From Oikopleura dioica (taxonomy: Eukaryota; Chordata; Appendicularia; Copelata; Oikopleuridae): 64,000 bases of DNA. The notes below the pieces were generated by a model, which worked only from the letters and a program-made list of their open reading frames with translations, did no database searches and was not told the origin of the DNA. The stretch is taken from NCBI GenBank assembly GCA_907165135.1, contig OU015569.1, forward strand, positions 8,928,501-8,992,500. The letters run 5' to 3'. The stretch's first letter is position 1. Each line of letters opens with the position of its first letter. A program made the position numbers and the translations under genes. Below, one piece after another: positions 21,839 to 34,055 of this stretch.

Positions 21839-24396
21839 CTATTTGGAGAAGATCTTCATAGCTTCAAAGTACGGAATTACCCAGCACTGTTTATTCCATG
21901 CATGATCTCGAAGCTTCACTTCTACCTCGTAGCTCTTAAAAGTTAAGTTAGTGATCTAATTGGAATTATTTCATTACCTGGAAGTAGAAAATACCGGTGT
22001 GATCTTTATTCTCGTCCGGGACAACGGAGTAGGCTCCAGGGTTGAGCAACTGACCTAAAAGACCCGCTCCCGTGTCTGAGAGACCCTTAGAGCTGAGAAT
22101 TCGGAAATTGACATTTCCGTACGCCCTGTTAGTTAAAATTTCAAACTCAAAACCAAAATCAAGCTTCGCAATGAGAGAAATGCCCTTGCGTGTGGTTCGG
22201 TAATCTAGAATTCGGAAATCGCCTATCTTACCATCCTCTAAGTTTAATTCTCTATCTGGTCTAGCACTAAGGTAAGTTTTCCAGGACTCTGCTGTCATTC
22301 TGAGTGAATGTCCATTTTCTGAACGAATCTCGATTGACTCAAACAGCATTTGCTTTTTGTTCTTGTGCGGCGTAAATAAAGCGCCGAGAACTTTGACTTT
22401 CTTATCTGAAAGAATTATCAGGTCCTCGCCCGCTTGGCCACTGTAGTCGAAGCAAAGATCTGGCTGAGAAGAAGATTGTCCGAGAATATGGAAGTGGGGA
22501 TCTCCATAAGTACTTGTATGACTCTCCTAAATTTCGTTGAAATTTTTCAAATATTAAATCCATCTTACGTCGACAACACATGAGTCTCCCTCAAGATGAT
22601 AGCCAGTTTGACAAGAGCATTCATACCCACTGCATAAATTCGTACATTCAGAATTAGCGCCGCAAATAGATGCATCAAGGCACTGATCTTCGTCGCAAAT
22701 TTCTTCGCAAACTCCTCCTACCATTTGGAAGCCATCAATGCATACGCAAGCGCAGGTAGATGCGTACACGGTTTCGGTAATAACGACAACTTATTTTGGC
22801 TCAAGATTAGTCCACAAATCGGACTGAAATAGTAAAATAGCATTTGTTATTTCAATCAAAAATTAAGATTCATGAGCCAATCCTTCGCTATTAGGTACGT
22901 CGGCGCAAAAATCAGCAGGACACTCTACGGGAACGCACGAAAAGGAGTCACATGATGGAACACACGTGTGCTCAGCTGGGCAAACGTTTTCAGTTTCTTC
23001 GCACATGTCATAATTACAAGGATCCACGCAAACACCATCAACCATTTCAAAGCCAGCTTCACATTCACAGTGGTATCCATTGCAGTCATTGACACAGAGA
23101 CTGTTCGCACCACAAAGGTCTTCAGGAGCAGTGGCTCCGTCTCCAGCCTCGCACTGATTGATAATTTCGCAACACGCTCCGGTATTCTCGTCAGGCTCGT
23201 AACCAGCATCGCAAGTGCATTCGTAGAGTTCGCAAAGCTCAGTGCATGAGGCGTGGTCACCACATGGATTCGTCGTGCATTGCATTTCATCACAAATTTG
23301 AACGCATTGGTTCGTGTAAGGGTCAAGCTCAAAACCATCGAAACATTGGCACTCATGTCCAGTGCAAAGATCCACGCAATCAGAGAAAACAGGACATTCG
23401 CCGTTGTTGACCTCGCATTGATTCTCGTCGCAGACGACAAGGCACTCACTATTGTCATCGTTCATCGTAAACCCTTCGTCACAAATACATTCAAAGCCTG
23501 TGCAAAGATTTGAACAAGAACTGTTGTCTGGACAGATCGCAATACCCTCAGCGCATTCGTCCAGATCGCATGGAATCGCAGTAGTTATTAACTGCGTGGT
23601 AACAGTTGTTGTTTGCTCAGTTGTCATGGTTGTAGCCGTTGATGTGGTTGATGGAAAGGCTGTAACGGTGGTAGTTGTAGTGAAGTCAGTAGTAAATTCT
23701 GTGTACGCATCTTTTGTCGTTGTCGTCATGGTAGTTGTTGTGCTTGTTGTTGATGTCGTTGTTGTCGTCGTCGATGTTGTGGTCGTCGTCGATGTTGTGG
23801 TCGTCGTAGATGTTGTGGTCGTCGTAGATGTTGTGGTTGTTGTAGTAGTAGTGGTAGTTGTTGTTGTAGTTGTCGAAGATGCAGTTGTTGTAGTCGTGGT
23901 CGTGTATTCTTCTGTAGTTGTTTCCGCCTCTGTGGTTTGAGCAGCTGAACTTGTGTACGGATCGGGTGTTGTGTATGGATCCGGGGATACATATTTTTCT
24001 TGCGCGAGTGGGAGACATTTTCTGCCTTTCTTTTTGAAACCGGAGTGACAGTTACATGTGTATCCAATACATCTGTTTTGACAATCGGCATTTGGGTCAC
24101 AAGCATCTGGAGAATTACACTGATCCTCATCGCACCCGAACTGCTCCTTTAATCGCTTTCTTCTTCCTCTCGCAAGCATAAATTCTGATCCATCTGAAAC
24201 AATAATCAATGGCACTACTCTTGAGACTTCTTCATAAATCTCTATCTCTTTTTTGCCTATTCTCACCATTTTCGGAACCGACAGATGAACTGTCACTATA
24301 GTAAAAATAGTCAGCACTCAAGGAATCTTCAGCGAGAGAGTTATCCTGCGCCTCGCAAAAAGCGCTTAATAAAATGGCTATCCTTTGAATTCTCAT
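21839..24396 (-). CDS. Secreted multi-EGF, Thr-rich, ITIH C-domain protein
   Basis: The start at 24396 gives a signal peptide (MRIQRIAILLSAFCEAQ), then one EGF-like module. A mucin-like run of about 110 residues, nearly all Thr, follows. Then come six to seven further EGF-like modules of the form CDExQC...CxxLCxGYxCxCxxGF. The C-terminus has GDPHFHILGQ, LCFDYSGQAGEDLIIL, LLGQLLNPGAYSV and QCWVIPYFEAM. These match the inter-alpha-trypsin-inhibitor heavy-chain C-terminal domain in order. ITIH chains bind hyaluronan matrices, so this is probably an extracellular matrix or mucus protein. Clear introns are 22527-22568, near 21934-21977 and near 24193-24266. One junction between the sixth and seventh EGF modules (22770-22880) has no clean GT-AG solution. 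A GA donor would join the frames. Confidence 0.75.
23721..23935 (-). repeat. Threonine-codon simple repeat (mucin-like)
   Basis: Tandem ACN codons on the minus strand encode an almost pure Thr tract broken by single Ser residues. A 24-base unit recurs at least four times in the middle. It lies within the EGF/ITIH gene and is a likely O-glycosylation segment. It may vary in length between individuals. Confidence 0.85.
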
Positions 24397-25008
24397 TTTC
24401 TGACGGAAAATCGAGTTCTCGCGGACCCCTTATAGACCAGTGACCATGTCCGATTTACGATACATGACATTGCGGCGGCTTTCTATTGCCATTACGCTAA
24501 TTCTGCTGCTTGCCTGGCGGAAGAATAAAGAGAGGCCCCAAATTATGAGAATTAACCGCGATGCTAATTCGCAGAAAGGAAAATGAAGTAAGTCCCATTT
24601 CATGGTTAATTGTATTACGCGATTGCATGAAACATATCAAAAGGCCCCTGCTTAATATGATTAAATCCCTGCGAGTTTATCATTCCTGTATTTATTAGGA
24701 ATCTCTATTTCCGAACAAGTTTTTCGGCATTTTCCGAAAAAATCACTCGAATTGCAAGCGTGACTGGAATGGGTGTGAAAAGTTTGACTCAAAAAATAGC
24801 AGTTTATCTGATAAACGCGCCGGGATACTTCTTCAAAGATAAAATCTTCTTTTCACAAGTGAGAGAACTTGACTGTTCCAGATTTTTACTGACCTCCGAG
24901 AACTGAACCATTTTCAAAAACCAAAATGGTTTGATTCATATCACTAATCTATAAATATCGCTGTCACGTTTGCTAAAACTATACCACTCCAGTAACACGA
25001 GTGCGAAA
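24397..25008. other. Divergent intergenic region
   Basis: 612 nt between the minus-strand EGF/ITIH gene and the plus-strand small coiled-coil gene. It presumably holds both promoters. No exon or repeat is evident. Confidence 0.5.
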
Positions 25009-25484
25009 ATGTCAAAATTTTTTATGATGGCAAAAATCGTCGAAAAAAAGAACAGGAAAGTCGGAGACTGTCCAGATAGCAAGAAGGCAAAGGACGAAAC
25101 CTTGCAGAATGGTATGGATCCAGCGGCCTTTAGCGCCTTGATGAAGGAAAAAATGAATCCATCGCCGAAGTTAAAGAAAGAAGTTGAAGAGCTCGAAATG
25201 AAGCTGGAAAAAGGTAAGAGTCAGATTTTTATCCTGCGAGAAAAAAATTAAAAGCCTCTCTCTCTAAAATATCCCTTTTTAAACTTTATTTCTAACCCTT
25301 TCAAGTGACAAAAGACGCAGATGCCCTGACTGAATCGATGATGAAGAATACGCATCGAACTTCAACCCAAAAACGTGATGACAAAGATGACGATGACAAG
25401 CTCCAGAAACTCATCGATGAGAAAGAAATCCTAGAAAGCAAATTATTCCGGCTCACTGTCTTCAGAGCAAATATATCCATGTAA
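25009..25484 (+). CDS. Small charged coiled-coil protein
   Basis: Two exons are joined by a GT-AG intron (about 25216-25305) and give roughly 130 residues ending at a TAA (25482-25484). The protein is Lys/Glu/Asp-rich, with heptad-like stretches (LKKEVEELEMKLEK and LQKLIDEKEILESKL) and an acidic/basic DDKDDDDK run between them. There is no signal peptide or catalytic motif. I do not recognise a family. The stop is followed after one base by the ATG of a second short frame. Confidence 0.5.
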
Positions 25485-25485
25485 A

Positions 25486-25599
25486 ATGTTTCTTCTACCG
25501 ATTCTCCTTCTTATTTCCTACTTCACGCCTCTCGCGGCATATAATCAAGCCGACTTTCTCTATCTGGATCACAATCATTACAAGACACCACACCAATGA
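25486..25599 (+). CDS. Candidate 37-residue secreted peptide
   Basis: An ATG one base after the preceding stop opens a 37-codon frame. It encodes a textbook signal peptide (MFLLPILLLISYFTPLAAYN), a plausible cleavage after LAA, and a short Asn/Asp/His/Tyr-containing tail. An AATAAA follows at about 25614. There is no acceptor immediately before the ATG, so it may be a second cistron, part of an alternative exon of the same gene, or chance. It is too short for homology-based support. Confidence 0.3.
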   Translation: MFLLPILLLISYFTPLAAYNQADFLYLDHNHYKTPHQ

Positions 25600-26457
25600 T
25601 TACCGCTTTTCACAATAAAACTCATCCCCATCGACAGCCGTTTTAATAATGTATTATTCAATTTGAAGTGTTAATTGCCGAATTCCAGTTCTGACTAGAT
25701 ATCAGGACTTGGAAAGGTGAATCTGAGTTTGTCTGATTCTAGCGCTAATGATAATTGCTCGAGGAGATCAGCGATCGACCGCAGAACAGTTGATCTATCG
25801 ATTATCACTCCGCTACGTTTGTTCATTCAATCGTCGTCCTAATTCTGATCCTCGTGGTGTAGCTTACGTAGCAGTAGAAGAATATCACGTCTCCAGCGAC
25901 GTGTCTCACTTTCGTTTTAGGGGCTGAAGGTGAGTGTTACGTTTTCAATGCATTAGTTCTAGTTGAATATGCTAGAACTATAATAGTTAAAATGCTTTCA
26001 GAGATATCGATGCATCGTAGATTCACTCGCAAATGTCTTTTGAATGATGTGGCATTGCTGGTCCAGAGATGAAATTTTCATCAGTATCTGGGTTGTTCTA
26101 TTTCATTGAAGCAGAATTTCGATCGCGCTCTGAGCCAATGAACAGCAGCGCTCTGAGTCGTTACGTAAGCGTCTAGAGGAGAGTTTCTCAGCCACTTCAA
26201 GCCAAGATACGATCTGCTAAACTCCGAAGAGAATCATAAGCCGAAAGAGAAAACCATGGTAGCCAAGACGAAGAACAATGTCGATGCCGTTCAGGAAATT
26301 TGTTAGAGAGTCGCTTATCAATAACCTTCATGAGTAATTGTCCTCGCTTTTCCCTTTTTACTCCTCCCTTCCCTTTTAGAGACGTTCGCAGCTCTTGTTG
26401 AAAAGATTTCTAGATATCTGCAGTTCGTTTTGTCCAAACTTGTATTTTTGTTTTAAA
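25600..26457. other. Intergenic region upstream of ZNF598
   Basis: 858 nt without a supportable exon. Short frames only. Promoter or leader of ZNF598 is presumed near the end. Confidence 0.5.
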
Positions 26458-29400
26458 ATGAGTTGGTTGGAGAGAGATGCTCGCTCTAACAAAATAAAGG
26501 TGGTGGAGGACAATGACCGAACCTGCTGCATCTGCGCGAATGAAATCAAAATTTGGGCGATCGGCAAGTGCAAGCACCCAGGTAAAAATGAGCACTGTCA
26601 GATCAGCATTCTAGTGTTAATCATTAGTGTGCTACATTTGCAGCTCTCGAATGCGTGTGCTCAACAAGAAAGAAACGAAGCACAAGGATCTCTGCGCCGT
26701 TTGTAAGACCGAAATTCCTGACGTGATTTTCCACACTTCCATGTTCGAATTCGACGCTATCAATGTGAGAGAGCAAACCGCCTTCCATGTTTTAGAAAAA
26801 GAATTTAGATCAGCTCTCTCGACAGGGATGCAGCGTCTGGCATCTGTTTCTTCAACTCGGACTCAAGAGACAAATTCGAAGATTTGCAAAAAGAAGCTTG
26901 CCATATATGCACTAAGGTTTATTATTCTATATCAAGGTTTATTATTAGAGAAATGAAGTTTGCAACAAATAAAACTGTTGTTAGGCAAAGTCGTTTGTGG
27001 CGGAAGAATTCGACGACCTCAAAATCCACATGCGCCGTAAGCACGACTTGCACCACTGTGAAATATGCAAGTCGCATTATCTTCTGTTTCCACGCGAACG
27101 AAAGTGGTATGGGCACGGCTCTAAATTTAAAATCAGCACTATAATTGAATGAAAGGAACAAACTAACAGCCGATTCAAAGACGCAAAGAGCTAGCTAGCC
27201 ACAAAATTAAAGGAGATGTTGATGATAAGTCCCACAAAGGGCACCCTAATTGTCAGTTCTGCAAGGACCGCTACTTGGACAAGGAAGAGTTGTACCGACA
27301 TTTAATGAAGGAGCATTACAACTGCCACATCTGCGAGTCGAAAGATGGGAAGAAAGAGTTCATGGAAAGCATGCGAGAAATGGTGAAGCATTTTCGAAAG
27401 GACCACTACCTCTGTGAGCATCCGGACTGCAAGGAGAACCCACTGACAGCTGTATTTTCCGACGAAGTTAACTTTCAAATTCACGTCTCGAATAAACACG
27501 GCGGAATCGACAAGAAAGATATTCGGATGGACATTGGTCTTTCAAGGAATGCTGTTGACATGCAGCAAGAAATAGAAGAGCAAATCCAGGAGCAGCAAAA
27601 TCAAACCGCGCCTGACATGGAAAACGAAGAGGAATTTCCCACAATGGGCGGCAAGAAGAAGAACGGGTTCACTTTTCACGCCGCTAAGACAGGCCTTCCT
27701 CAAAGCAACTCGAGTATGTCTAGCAGAATTAGCCAAGGAACGAACCGGAACGTAGCGCACCAGAACTATCGCTCGTTAGGAAACAACAAACAGATCTCGG
27801 ACGCTGAGGAGTTCCCAACTCTCGGAGGCGGCAATGCCCGAGCTCCGATCAATCCCAACTGGAAAGCCAAGGCTATACAAAACAACAAACCTATCACACG
27901 ACCAAATGTGATTTCTTCTTCAAAATCGAAGAACAAATCAGCGCCTACCCCAAAAGTTACTATCCCTGTCCAAAATTCAGCCACTGCCGCTCTCTACGCT
28001 GCTTCTCAGGGTCAATCGTGGAGCCAAGAGCCTGATGTTTTCGTCGAAAAATCGCAGCTACAGCTTGAAGCAGAGCGCAAAACTCGACTCGCTGAAGAAC
28101 GCGCGACACAGCCCAAGAAAAGCGCCCCACAGCGTGACCACAGTCAATTTCCTTCTCTTGGTGGAGGTGCTCCCAAGCCAAATGCGTTCTGGGGCGTCCC
28201 AGGTGCTTCCATTCCCAAGTCTAACACTGGCAAGAAGAAGGGCAAGCAAAAAGGTAGACTCTAATCTATTGCGAATTATTTATCCAAAGAATCGTAGTTC
28301 TTCCGCGTCCAGATATTCTTCCCGGGCAGGCTCCGCTGCCAGTGTCGCATAAACCGTCACCTGCTAAATCAAAAGCGCCAACGCAGACGCCGCCTCCTCC
28401 CCAAGCGCAACATTTCACGAAAAATCAGAAACGTGTTGAATCTGACGTCACACGTGGCGAAGCTAACTCTGCCTCCGATCTTGCTGCTCGATTTGGTGGC
28501 GGATACTCAGGTTCTTTCCTTCGCGTGAGAGCCTTTCTTCATTCGTGTTTTAGGATGGAGTGCTCCACCAGAGACTTTTCAGGAAAAGTCGCTGCTAGAG
28601 ATCGAAGATGAAAGAAGACGGACACACGCTCCTAAAGTGAAAAATCAAAGGGCTCCAAAACTAGAGGAGTTTCCTACTTTAGGAGGAAGCAAACCTGCAG
28701 CACCAGCCGGCTTCTGGGGCGTCCCTGGAGCGGCTACGAAAAAAGCGCCAGGCTCCGGAAAAGGTAAAAATGCGAAGAAACAGCCCGTGCCTATGCCAGC
28801 AAAGAAAGCTGATGTTCAAAAACCCGTCAAAAAACAAATAAAAGAAACAGTTCATGAAACCCAAAAACCCAAAAAGAAGAATGCGGTTATCTATGCAGCT
28901 CCGGAGCCTGTTCCTGAAACTCAAAATGCGTCGCAGCTTGCTCAGAGAATGACTGGTGGCTACTCGGGTTGGTCGGCGCCGCCCACAGTCTTCGTTGAGA
29001 AAAGTTTGCTCGAAATTCAAGATGAAGAGCGAAGAAACAAGCACAAACAGAATGCGCAGAATAACGGAGGGCCGAATTGGAGTCCCAAAGATGACAGGTA
29101 AGATTATTACTTAGTAAAATTAGACGATACATCAAACGAGTTACTTACTTTTTTTTAGTGCGTTTCCCTCTCTAGGCGGGGAATTCGAAGCGGCTGTTCC
29201 AACTGTAAGCGGTTTCGCAAGTATGTTGGCAAAAGAGCCAACAAAGAATGAACAGAAGAAAGTAGCTAAGGAAGAAGAACGAAAAAGTCAGCCTGATTTC
29301 GTTGTTTCAAATGAGCAAGATTTCCCCGCTTTTGAGAATAGTCAACAGATCTATGATGAATCCAGCGAGGAAGAGAGTGACTCAGAAGTTGATATGGCGG

Positions 29401-29731
29401 CGGTTAATCAGCGTCTGCGCGACGCCATCGCTCAGATGAGCGCCAAACTACAAGAGAGATTCAAGGTAAGTTAGGGAGAGAGCAAAAATAAAATAGAGAT
29501 TATTTCTTGAATTAGAATTGTCTGCTCATTCACGCGAGAATTCTCTAAATATTTTTTAAGATTTGCTCGGGCAAATTCCGTACGGGTCAAATCACGGCGG
29601 ACGATTACGTGAAAGAAGGCTCATCGATTATGGGCAAGAAAGCTTTTGTGAAGTTGATTCCTGACCTGCTGGCTACTCTTCCTGATGGCAAACACAAGAA
29701 AGCCCTTGCTACTGCTCATAAAAAACTGTGA
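26458..29731 (+). CDS. ZNF598: E3 ubiquitin ligase ZNF598 (collided-ribosome sensor)
   Basis: ZNF598 ubiquitinates small-subunit ribosomal proteins on collided ribosomes and triggers ribosome-associated quality control. Nine exons sum to 2,805 nt, 934 residues (human 904). The RING is CCICANEI ... CKHPVCYICSSRMRVL ... CAVC. C2H2-type zinc fingers follow, marked by CHICTK, HMRRKHDLHHCEIC, REKWYG-type RERKWYGRKELASH, CQFCKDRYLDKEELYRHL and HYNCHIC. The C-terminal half holds several EFPTLGG or FPSLGG motifs, as in vertebrate ZNF598 (DFPSL/DFPAL). The last exons match the conserved C-terminal domain. Introns: 26582-26627, 26765-26808, 26917-26984, 27113-27180 (GC donor), 28254-28297, 28511-28553, 29098-29158 and 29466-29560. 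A block of about 30 residues containing VFVEKSLLEI is present three times. Confidence 0.93.
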
Positions 29732-29947
29732 ACTCATCCATTCTGTAACAATTTTTCTTCCCAATAATTGAAAATTTTCATCTGTGCAATTTTTGAAAAC
29801 GAACGAGATAAAGGTTGTTCTCGTGGTCCGATTCTTCTATTTCAGGATGCCTTATTTATTGGAAAATTGCTAAATTATTTTATAATAATTATAATTATTT
29901 AAAGAAAAGGAGTTCCCCCATCATCTCATCATTGTGACAATTTAAGA

Positions 29948-32395
29948 ATGTCGGAAAAGGACAAAATGTCGAGAATGGAGGCTCTCCTCAACAGGAGGCT
30001 TTCGGCAATCGAGTCCAAACTGGACGATCTACAGTGTGAGTGAAGTTAGAAAAAAACATATTCTTTTGATGTAGAGCGCCATTTGTTGCTAGTCAAATTG
30101 TTTGTCAACATTTTATCTAGCCACGTCAGATAGCCGCACCGCCCGACTTTCTGACAAAGTATCAAGTCTTCAAGCGACAGTCGATTACATGACTACTCTC
30201 ATTGAACAGCTCAGCGAGAAGCCCCAGTTTCGGCAGAATGACGAGAAATTCGAGCCCGTTCAGATCGAAGCTTTTGAAGATCAGGTTTGATTCGACAAAA
30301 AGACATTTTTTTTACTTTTAGCTGCTTCCTGCCAAAGACGATGAGATCGCACACGATATGATCGAAGAGAATGCTTCATTGATTGATCCTAACCCCGAAA
30401 CACGTTCGATGGATAGCACCAACTCATTCGCTATTATACCGACTGGTATGGCCACCAACGAAGCTTTGAAACGAGGAAGTCGAACGATCTCAGAGACTTC
30501 GTCTTTTGCTGAGATCGAGGACGACATTTCAGAAAGGTGAAGCGCTCCTAATTATGCATTCTTAGTAACAAATTAGTGGTACATTGATTGAAGATGCGGA
30601 CGAAGTAGTAGAGAAAGAGGAACGCCACGCAAACGCAAGTAATGATGATCAAGTTGAGCGAAACAAAGATGTTTCTCCTCAGAATAACGAGCCACGTGAG
30701 AACGACGAATTGCAGGTCAAAGAAAACGGCGAAGACTGCCTCTCAATTGAATATGCAAAACAGCGGGAGTCAATCAAGAAAATTCAAGATCGAATATTCG
30801 AGGTAAATTGTATAGCAGCAACAGCTCAAAAATTAAATATTTTAAGGAATCGAAGAGCTCATTATCATCTACGTCGTCGCCAACTGTGTCGCGACAGGTG
30901 TCGGAATCAAGCTCAACTGCGTCGAGATGGTCTGAGTCAACGCGTGAACAGCACAATGCCATGGTCGAGAAACAGCTTCGGGAATTGAGAGGGGGTAATC
31001 CGTAAGATAATAAGAGTCGTACTTATGATTTTTTAGAGCTATCAGACGCGAGTATCATAGCGCATAGCGTCGGAGATGGCTTCACCCCCATGAATTCAAC
31101 GAACTCCGTTCCTTCGACTCGATCTAGTCTGACTGACTCGATCAACTTAGACGTTAGAGTTGATCCATTTCTCACGAACGATAACATCATCCCCGCTCCC
31201 GTAAGATAGGAAGCATATTTCAAAGAACTAACTCTTTTTTCCAGCCGCGTACCTCACCGTCAGCTTCTCTGAACGCTCGACAACAGGAAGAATCGAGAAC
31301 ACAAGATCTTGCCTCCAGAATGGCGAGTGCTGCGCCCTTCGAGCCTCGATTTCAGATTCCACTATCCGCGATGGAGACAGACCCCAATCGCAATCAGATG
31401 GCGCTGTCACGGGCATTCGAACAAAATCACAGCTTCGCTACTGTAGTCAATCAGGCGGCAGATAGCACTTCTCATCCACGGTGAGTTTAATTAAGAAATC
31501 CAAGATAAGAATTTTTAGTCTTTCCAACGCAGAAGCCGCTGCTGCTGTTAGTGCGCTGAAGCGAGAGTTTGGAGAGGAGCATGAGCCACTTATCGTCGCC
31601 GCGATGAAGAAGTTTAGCGGAAACGCCAACCAATGCAAAGACTTCCTAAACAGCCGCCAGTTGACTACCCAATTTCTGATTGCTAAGTTTCGACTTGAAG
31701 ACTTGGACTGCCAAGTGGACTTGGAAACGCTCGCCCAACTGACGGTCACCGTAAGATTATTTTAGAGCACTAATATCTGTGTGAAAGTTACGATAAAAAA
31801 TGCTGTAATTACGGCTCGTACACGAAATTGCTTCCCCAGCGGAATTGACCTTAATTTTAGTACGACAACATTTCTCAAGTGGTCAACGACTACATCGAAT
31901 TCGAATTTCAACAGCAAGCAATGTGAGTATTAGTGCACCTAGGGTTAAGATTGTGGTTGAGGTCAGTTAGAACTATTATTGACTAGCGAACATGTCAAAT
32001 CCACATGTTGACACTCTTGTAGAAGCGATCACTTAACCCTGTCGAACATCGCTCTTGAAATTTTTCCTCCCCTAAGAAAAAAAACGGTGTGATGAGAAAA
32101 TTCTTTTGAGGTTTATTGTTAGTGGATTCTAAGTTGAAACGTGCTTTTACTTGAAAGGTGAAAGTAAATAAGACGGTGTGAGCATGTTATTTCGCGGAGC
32201 GGTCAATAATAGTGAACTGTTTGCCTTCGTTATGCGTTCGTTTTTAGACTTTTCGTACTCTAACTTTATTCTAGGGCTCCGGAAGCACCTCGACGACGAG
32301 GTGCCGAACATGATCACCATCTTTTTGGAGTGGACCGACTCATTCAATTCGTCTCACAGAAAGCTAACGAGATCTCTTCTATCATCTCCCACTGA
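29948..32395 (+). CDS. Coiled-coil protein, unrecognised
   Basis: The ATG is one base after an acceptor (aatttaag), suggesting trans-splicing. Exons are joined by clean short introns (for example around 30035-30120, 30284-30321, 30538-30578, 30803-30846, 30995-31036, 31201-31244 and 31482-31519). The last junction spans about 31922-32273. Two N-terminal helices (MSRMEALLNRRLSAIESKL and VSSLQATVDYMTTLIEQL) look like a coiled coil. A long acidic, Ser-rich middle follows. A helical C-terminal domain begins SNAEAAAAVSALKREFGEEH and ends in NEISSIISH. I cannot match it to a family. It lies 216 nt after ZNF598 on the same strand. Confidence 0.6.
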
Positions 32396-33292
32396 GAACC
32401 ATCCGTGTATTATACAATCCCTCTCCCTTTCAGCACACTACCTTATCTTCTTCCTTTTCCCTCGGCCTACTGATGCACCTGCCCTCTAGTTCATACTCGA
32501 CTGAAACATAATGTTAATGAACACATTCAAACTCCGTTTTTATTTTATTCGCCCGATTTTTTTCAATTTCGATTCCTTTTCTTCTAACAGACATTCGTAT
32601 TTTTTCTTCCACTATTTCAATTGAGTTATTTTCTCCTTTTACCAGTTGAAAAATCATTGACAGTTAAACAAGCATTTATCTTCGGTTTCGTTAACGACCT
32701 TCTCTTGTCGTGTACCGACCATTCATTATTTGAAAGTTTCAAATTGAAACTATTTCGTTTTCAACTCACAATTTACCATTTGTCTTCAAAATACAATAAA
32801 AAACCCATTTTCGTACGTACTCCGTGCGGCAAAATGAGAGCCAATATTCTCTAACTACGCGCGGTACTAATTACTCGGCTAATGGCAACTTTGCACAAGC
32901 ACTTCCAGAAAAAAGCATTGAATACCTAATATAAGCAAACTTAAGTGCATGCATATGAATTCGGAATTCCTCGTCAAAGTTAACCCATTTCAAGAAGTGT
33001 TTTTCATTAAATTTCATTTAGCGAAATTCTGCCGATCAGGAGGAACCTTACATTTTTAGTGAATTAGTATCTATGAGTCAGAGTTTACCAGGAGGTAAGG
33101 CGATCTACATAATTTACAAATGTACACTGACAGAAAATCGTGGAAATATGTTTTGTTTGTGTGTTTCAAGCTTGACGTATGTATTCGATTGCGTTTCTTG
33201 ATATTCTGCTGACTGAAATGAAGACATATGAATTTGATATAGGGTCACTGCGGCGCGAGCCGCAAACGTTTTATTTTTGGCGAACAAGATTT
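32396..33292. other. Gene-free region
   Basis: Pyrimidine-rich, then AT-rich sequence after the coiled-coil gene. No exon, repeat or RNA gene is supported. Confidence 0.5.
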
Positions 33293-33468
33293 ATGTTTGG
33301 TGAGTTTTGTTGATGCGTCTTCTATTTACAGTGAAGGTCATTTCTGCTTTTCGTGGTTTTCGTCGTCTTCTGGAGAGCGCGAATAAGTATCTCCTCGATT
33401 TGGAAATTTTGCCTCCACTGCGGGCCGAAATGGCAGCGGTTTCCGCCGACAGCTTTGAAAATTTCTGA
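33293..33468 (+). CDS. Candidate 47-residue spliced small protein
   Basis: ATG TTT G at 33293-33299 joins across a 32-nt GT-AG intron (33300-33331, gtgagt...atttacag). The second exon stays open to a TGA at 33466-33468. The product (MFVKVISAFRGFRRLLESAN... to SFENF) is short and amphipathic, with Arg and hydrophobic residues at the N-terminus, as in small mitochondrial or membrane-associated proteins. The antisense strand is also open over this interval, so the evidence rests on the splice sites and composition only. Confidence 0.35.
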
Positions 33469-34055
33469 AAGCACAATAAGTTTTTGAAAGTAGTTTCCTA
33501 ACCAACCTCGCTCCAACGATAGGAGCACCATCAAGAAGGAAGAATGCGGAGGTCATTTCGTGTCAGGTGTGACCTCCCTAAACTCCCCACTTGATTTCGT
33601 CCACAGATCATCCAGTACGACAGTGATTGTTCTTTCAATCAACCAAGCGTCAATCGATCTTCGGTTTTGATTTCATCATTTTTCGATTTGTTTTTTTCAT
33701 TTTTCGTCATTTTAGGTCATTTAGGATATTTATACATTACGGGTGTTATTAATGAGTTCAGGATAATTAATTTAATTCTCAAAATCAAAAGTTGAATTTA
33801 CATTGCGGCATAAGCAAATGCCAAGTCGAAGTTATTTCCTGAATCGATCAACGCTTTTGAAAGCCTTTTCCGATCGATTACTCGGGGTACGCGAAGGGGT
33901 AGAGTAATTTACGCATGAAACTATTTACAAATGTTACTGTGCTAACTACCCACCAAACTAGTCCTGCTTCTATGATAAGAACTTTTTTTCTTTTCAAAAA
34001 TATTTCAGCACCGGATTAATATTGGTGAGTAGACGCGCGTAAATCTATCGTAAGT
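33469..34055. other. Gene-free region
   Basis: 587 nt between the candidate small gene and the 3' end of the minus-strand secreted protein. No feature seen. Confidence 0.45.

Noticed and set aside
23452-23940. 162-codon plus-strand Val-rich frame
   Set aside because: It is the antisense shadow of the Thr repeat in the EGF/ITIH gene.
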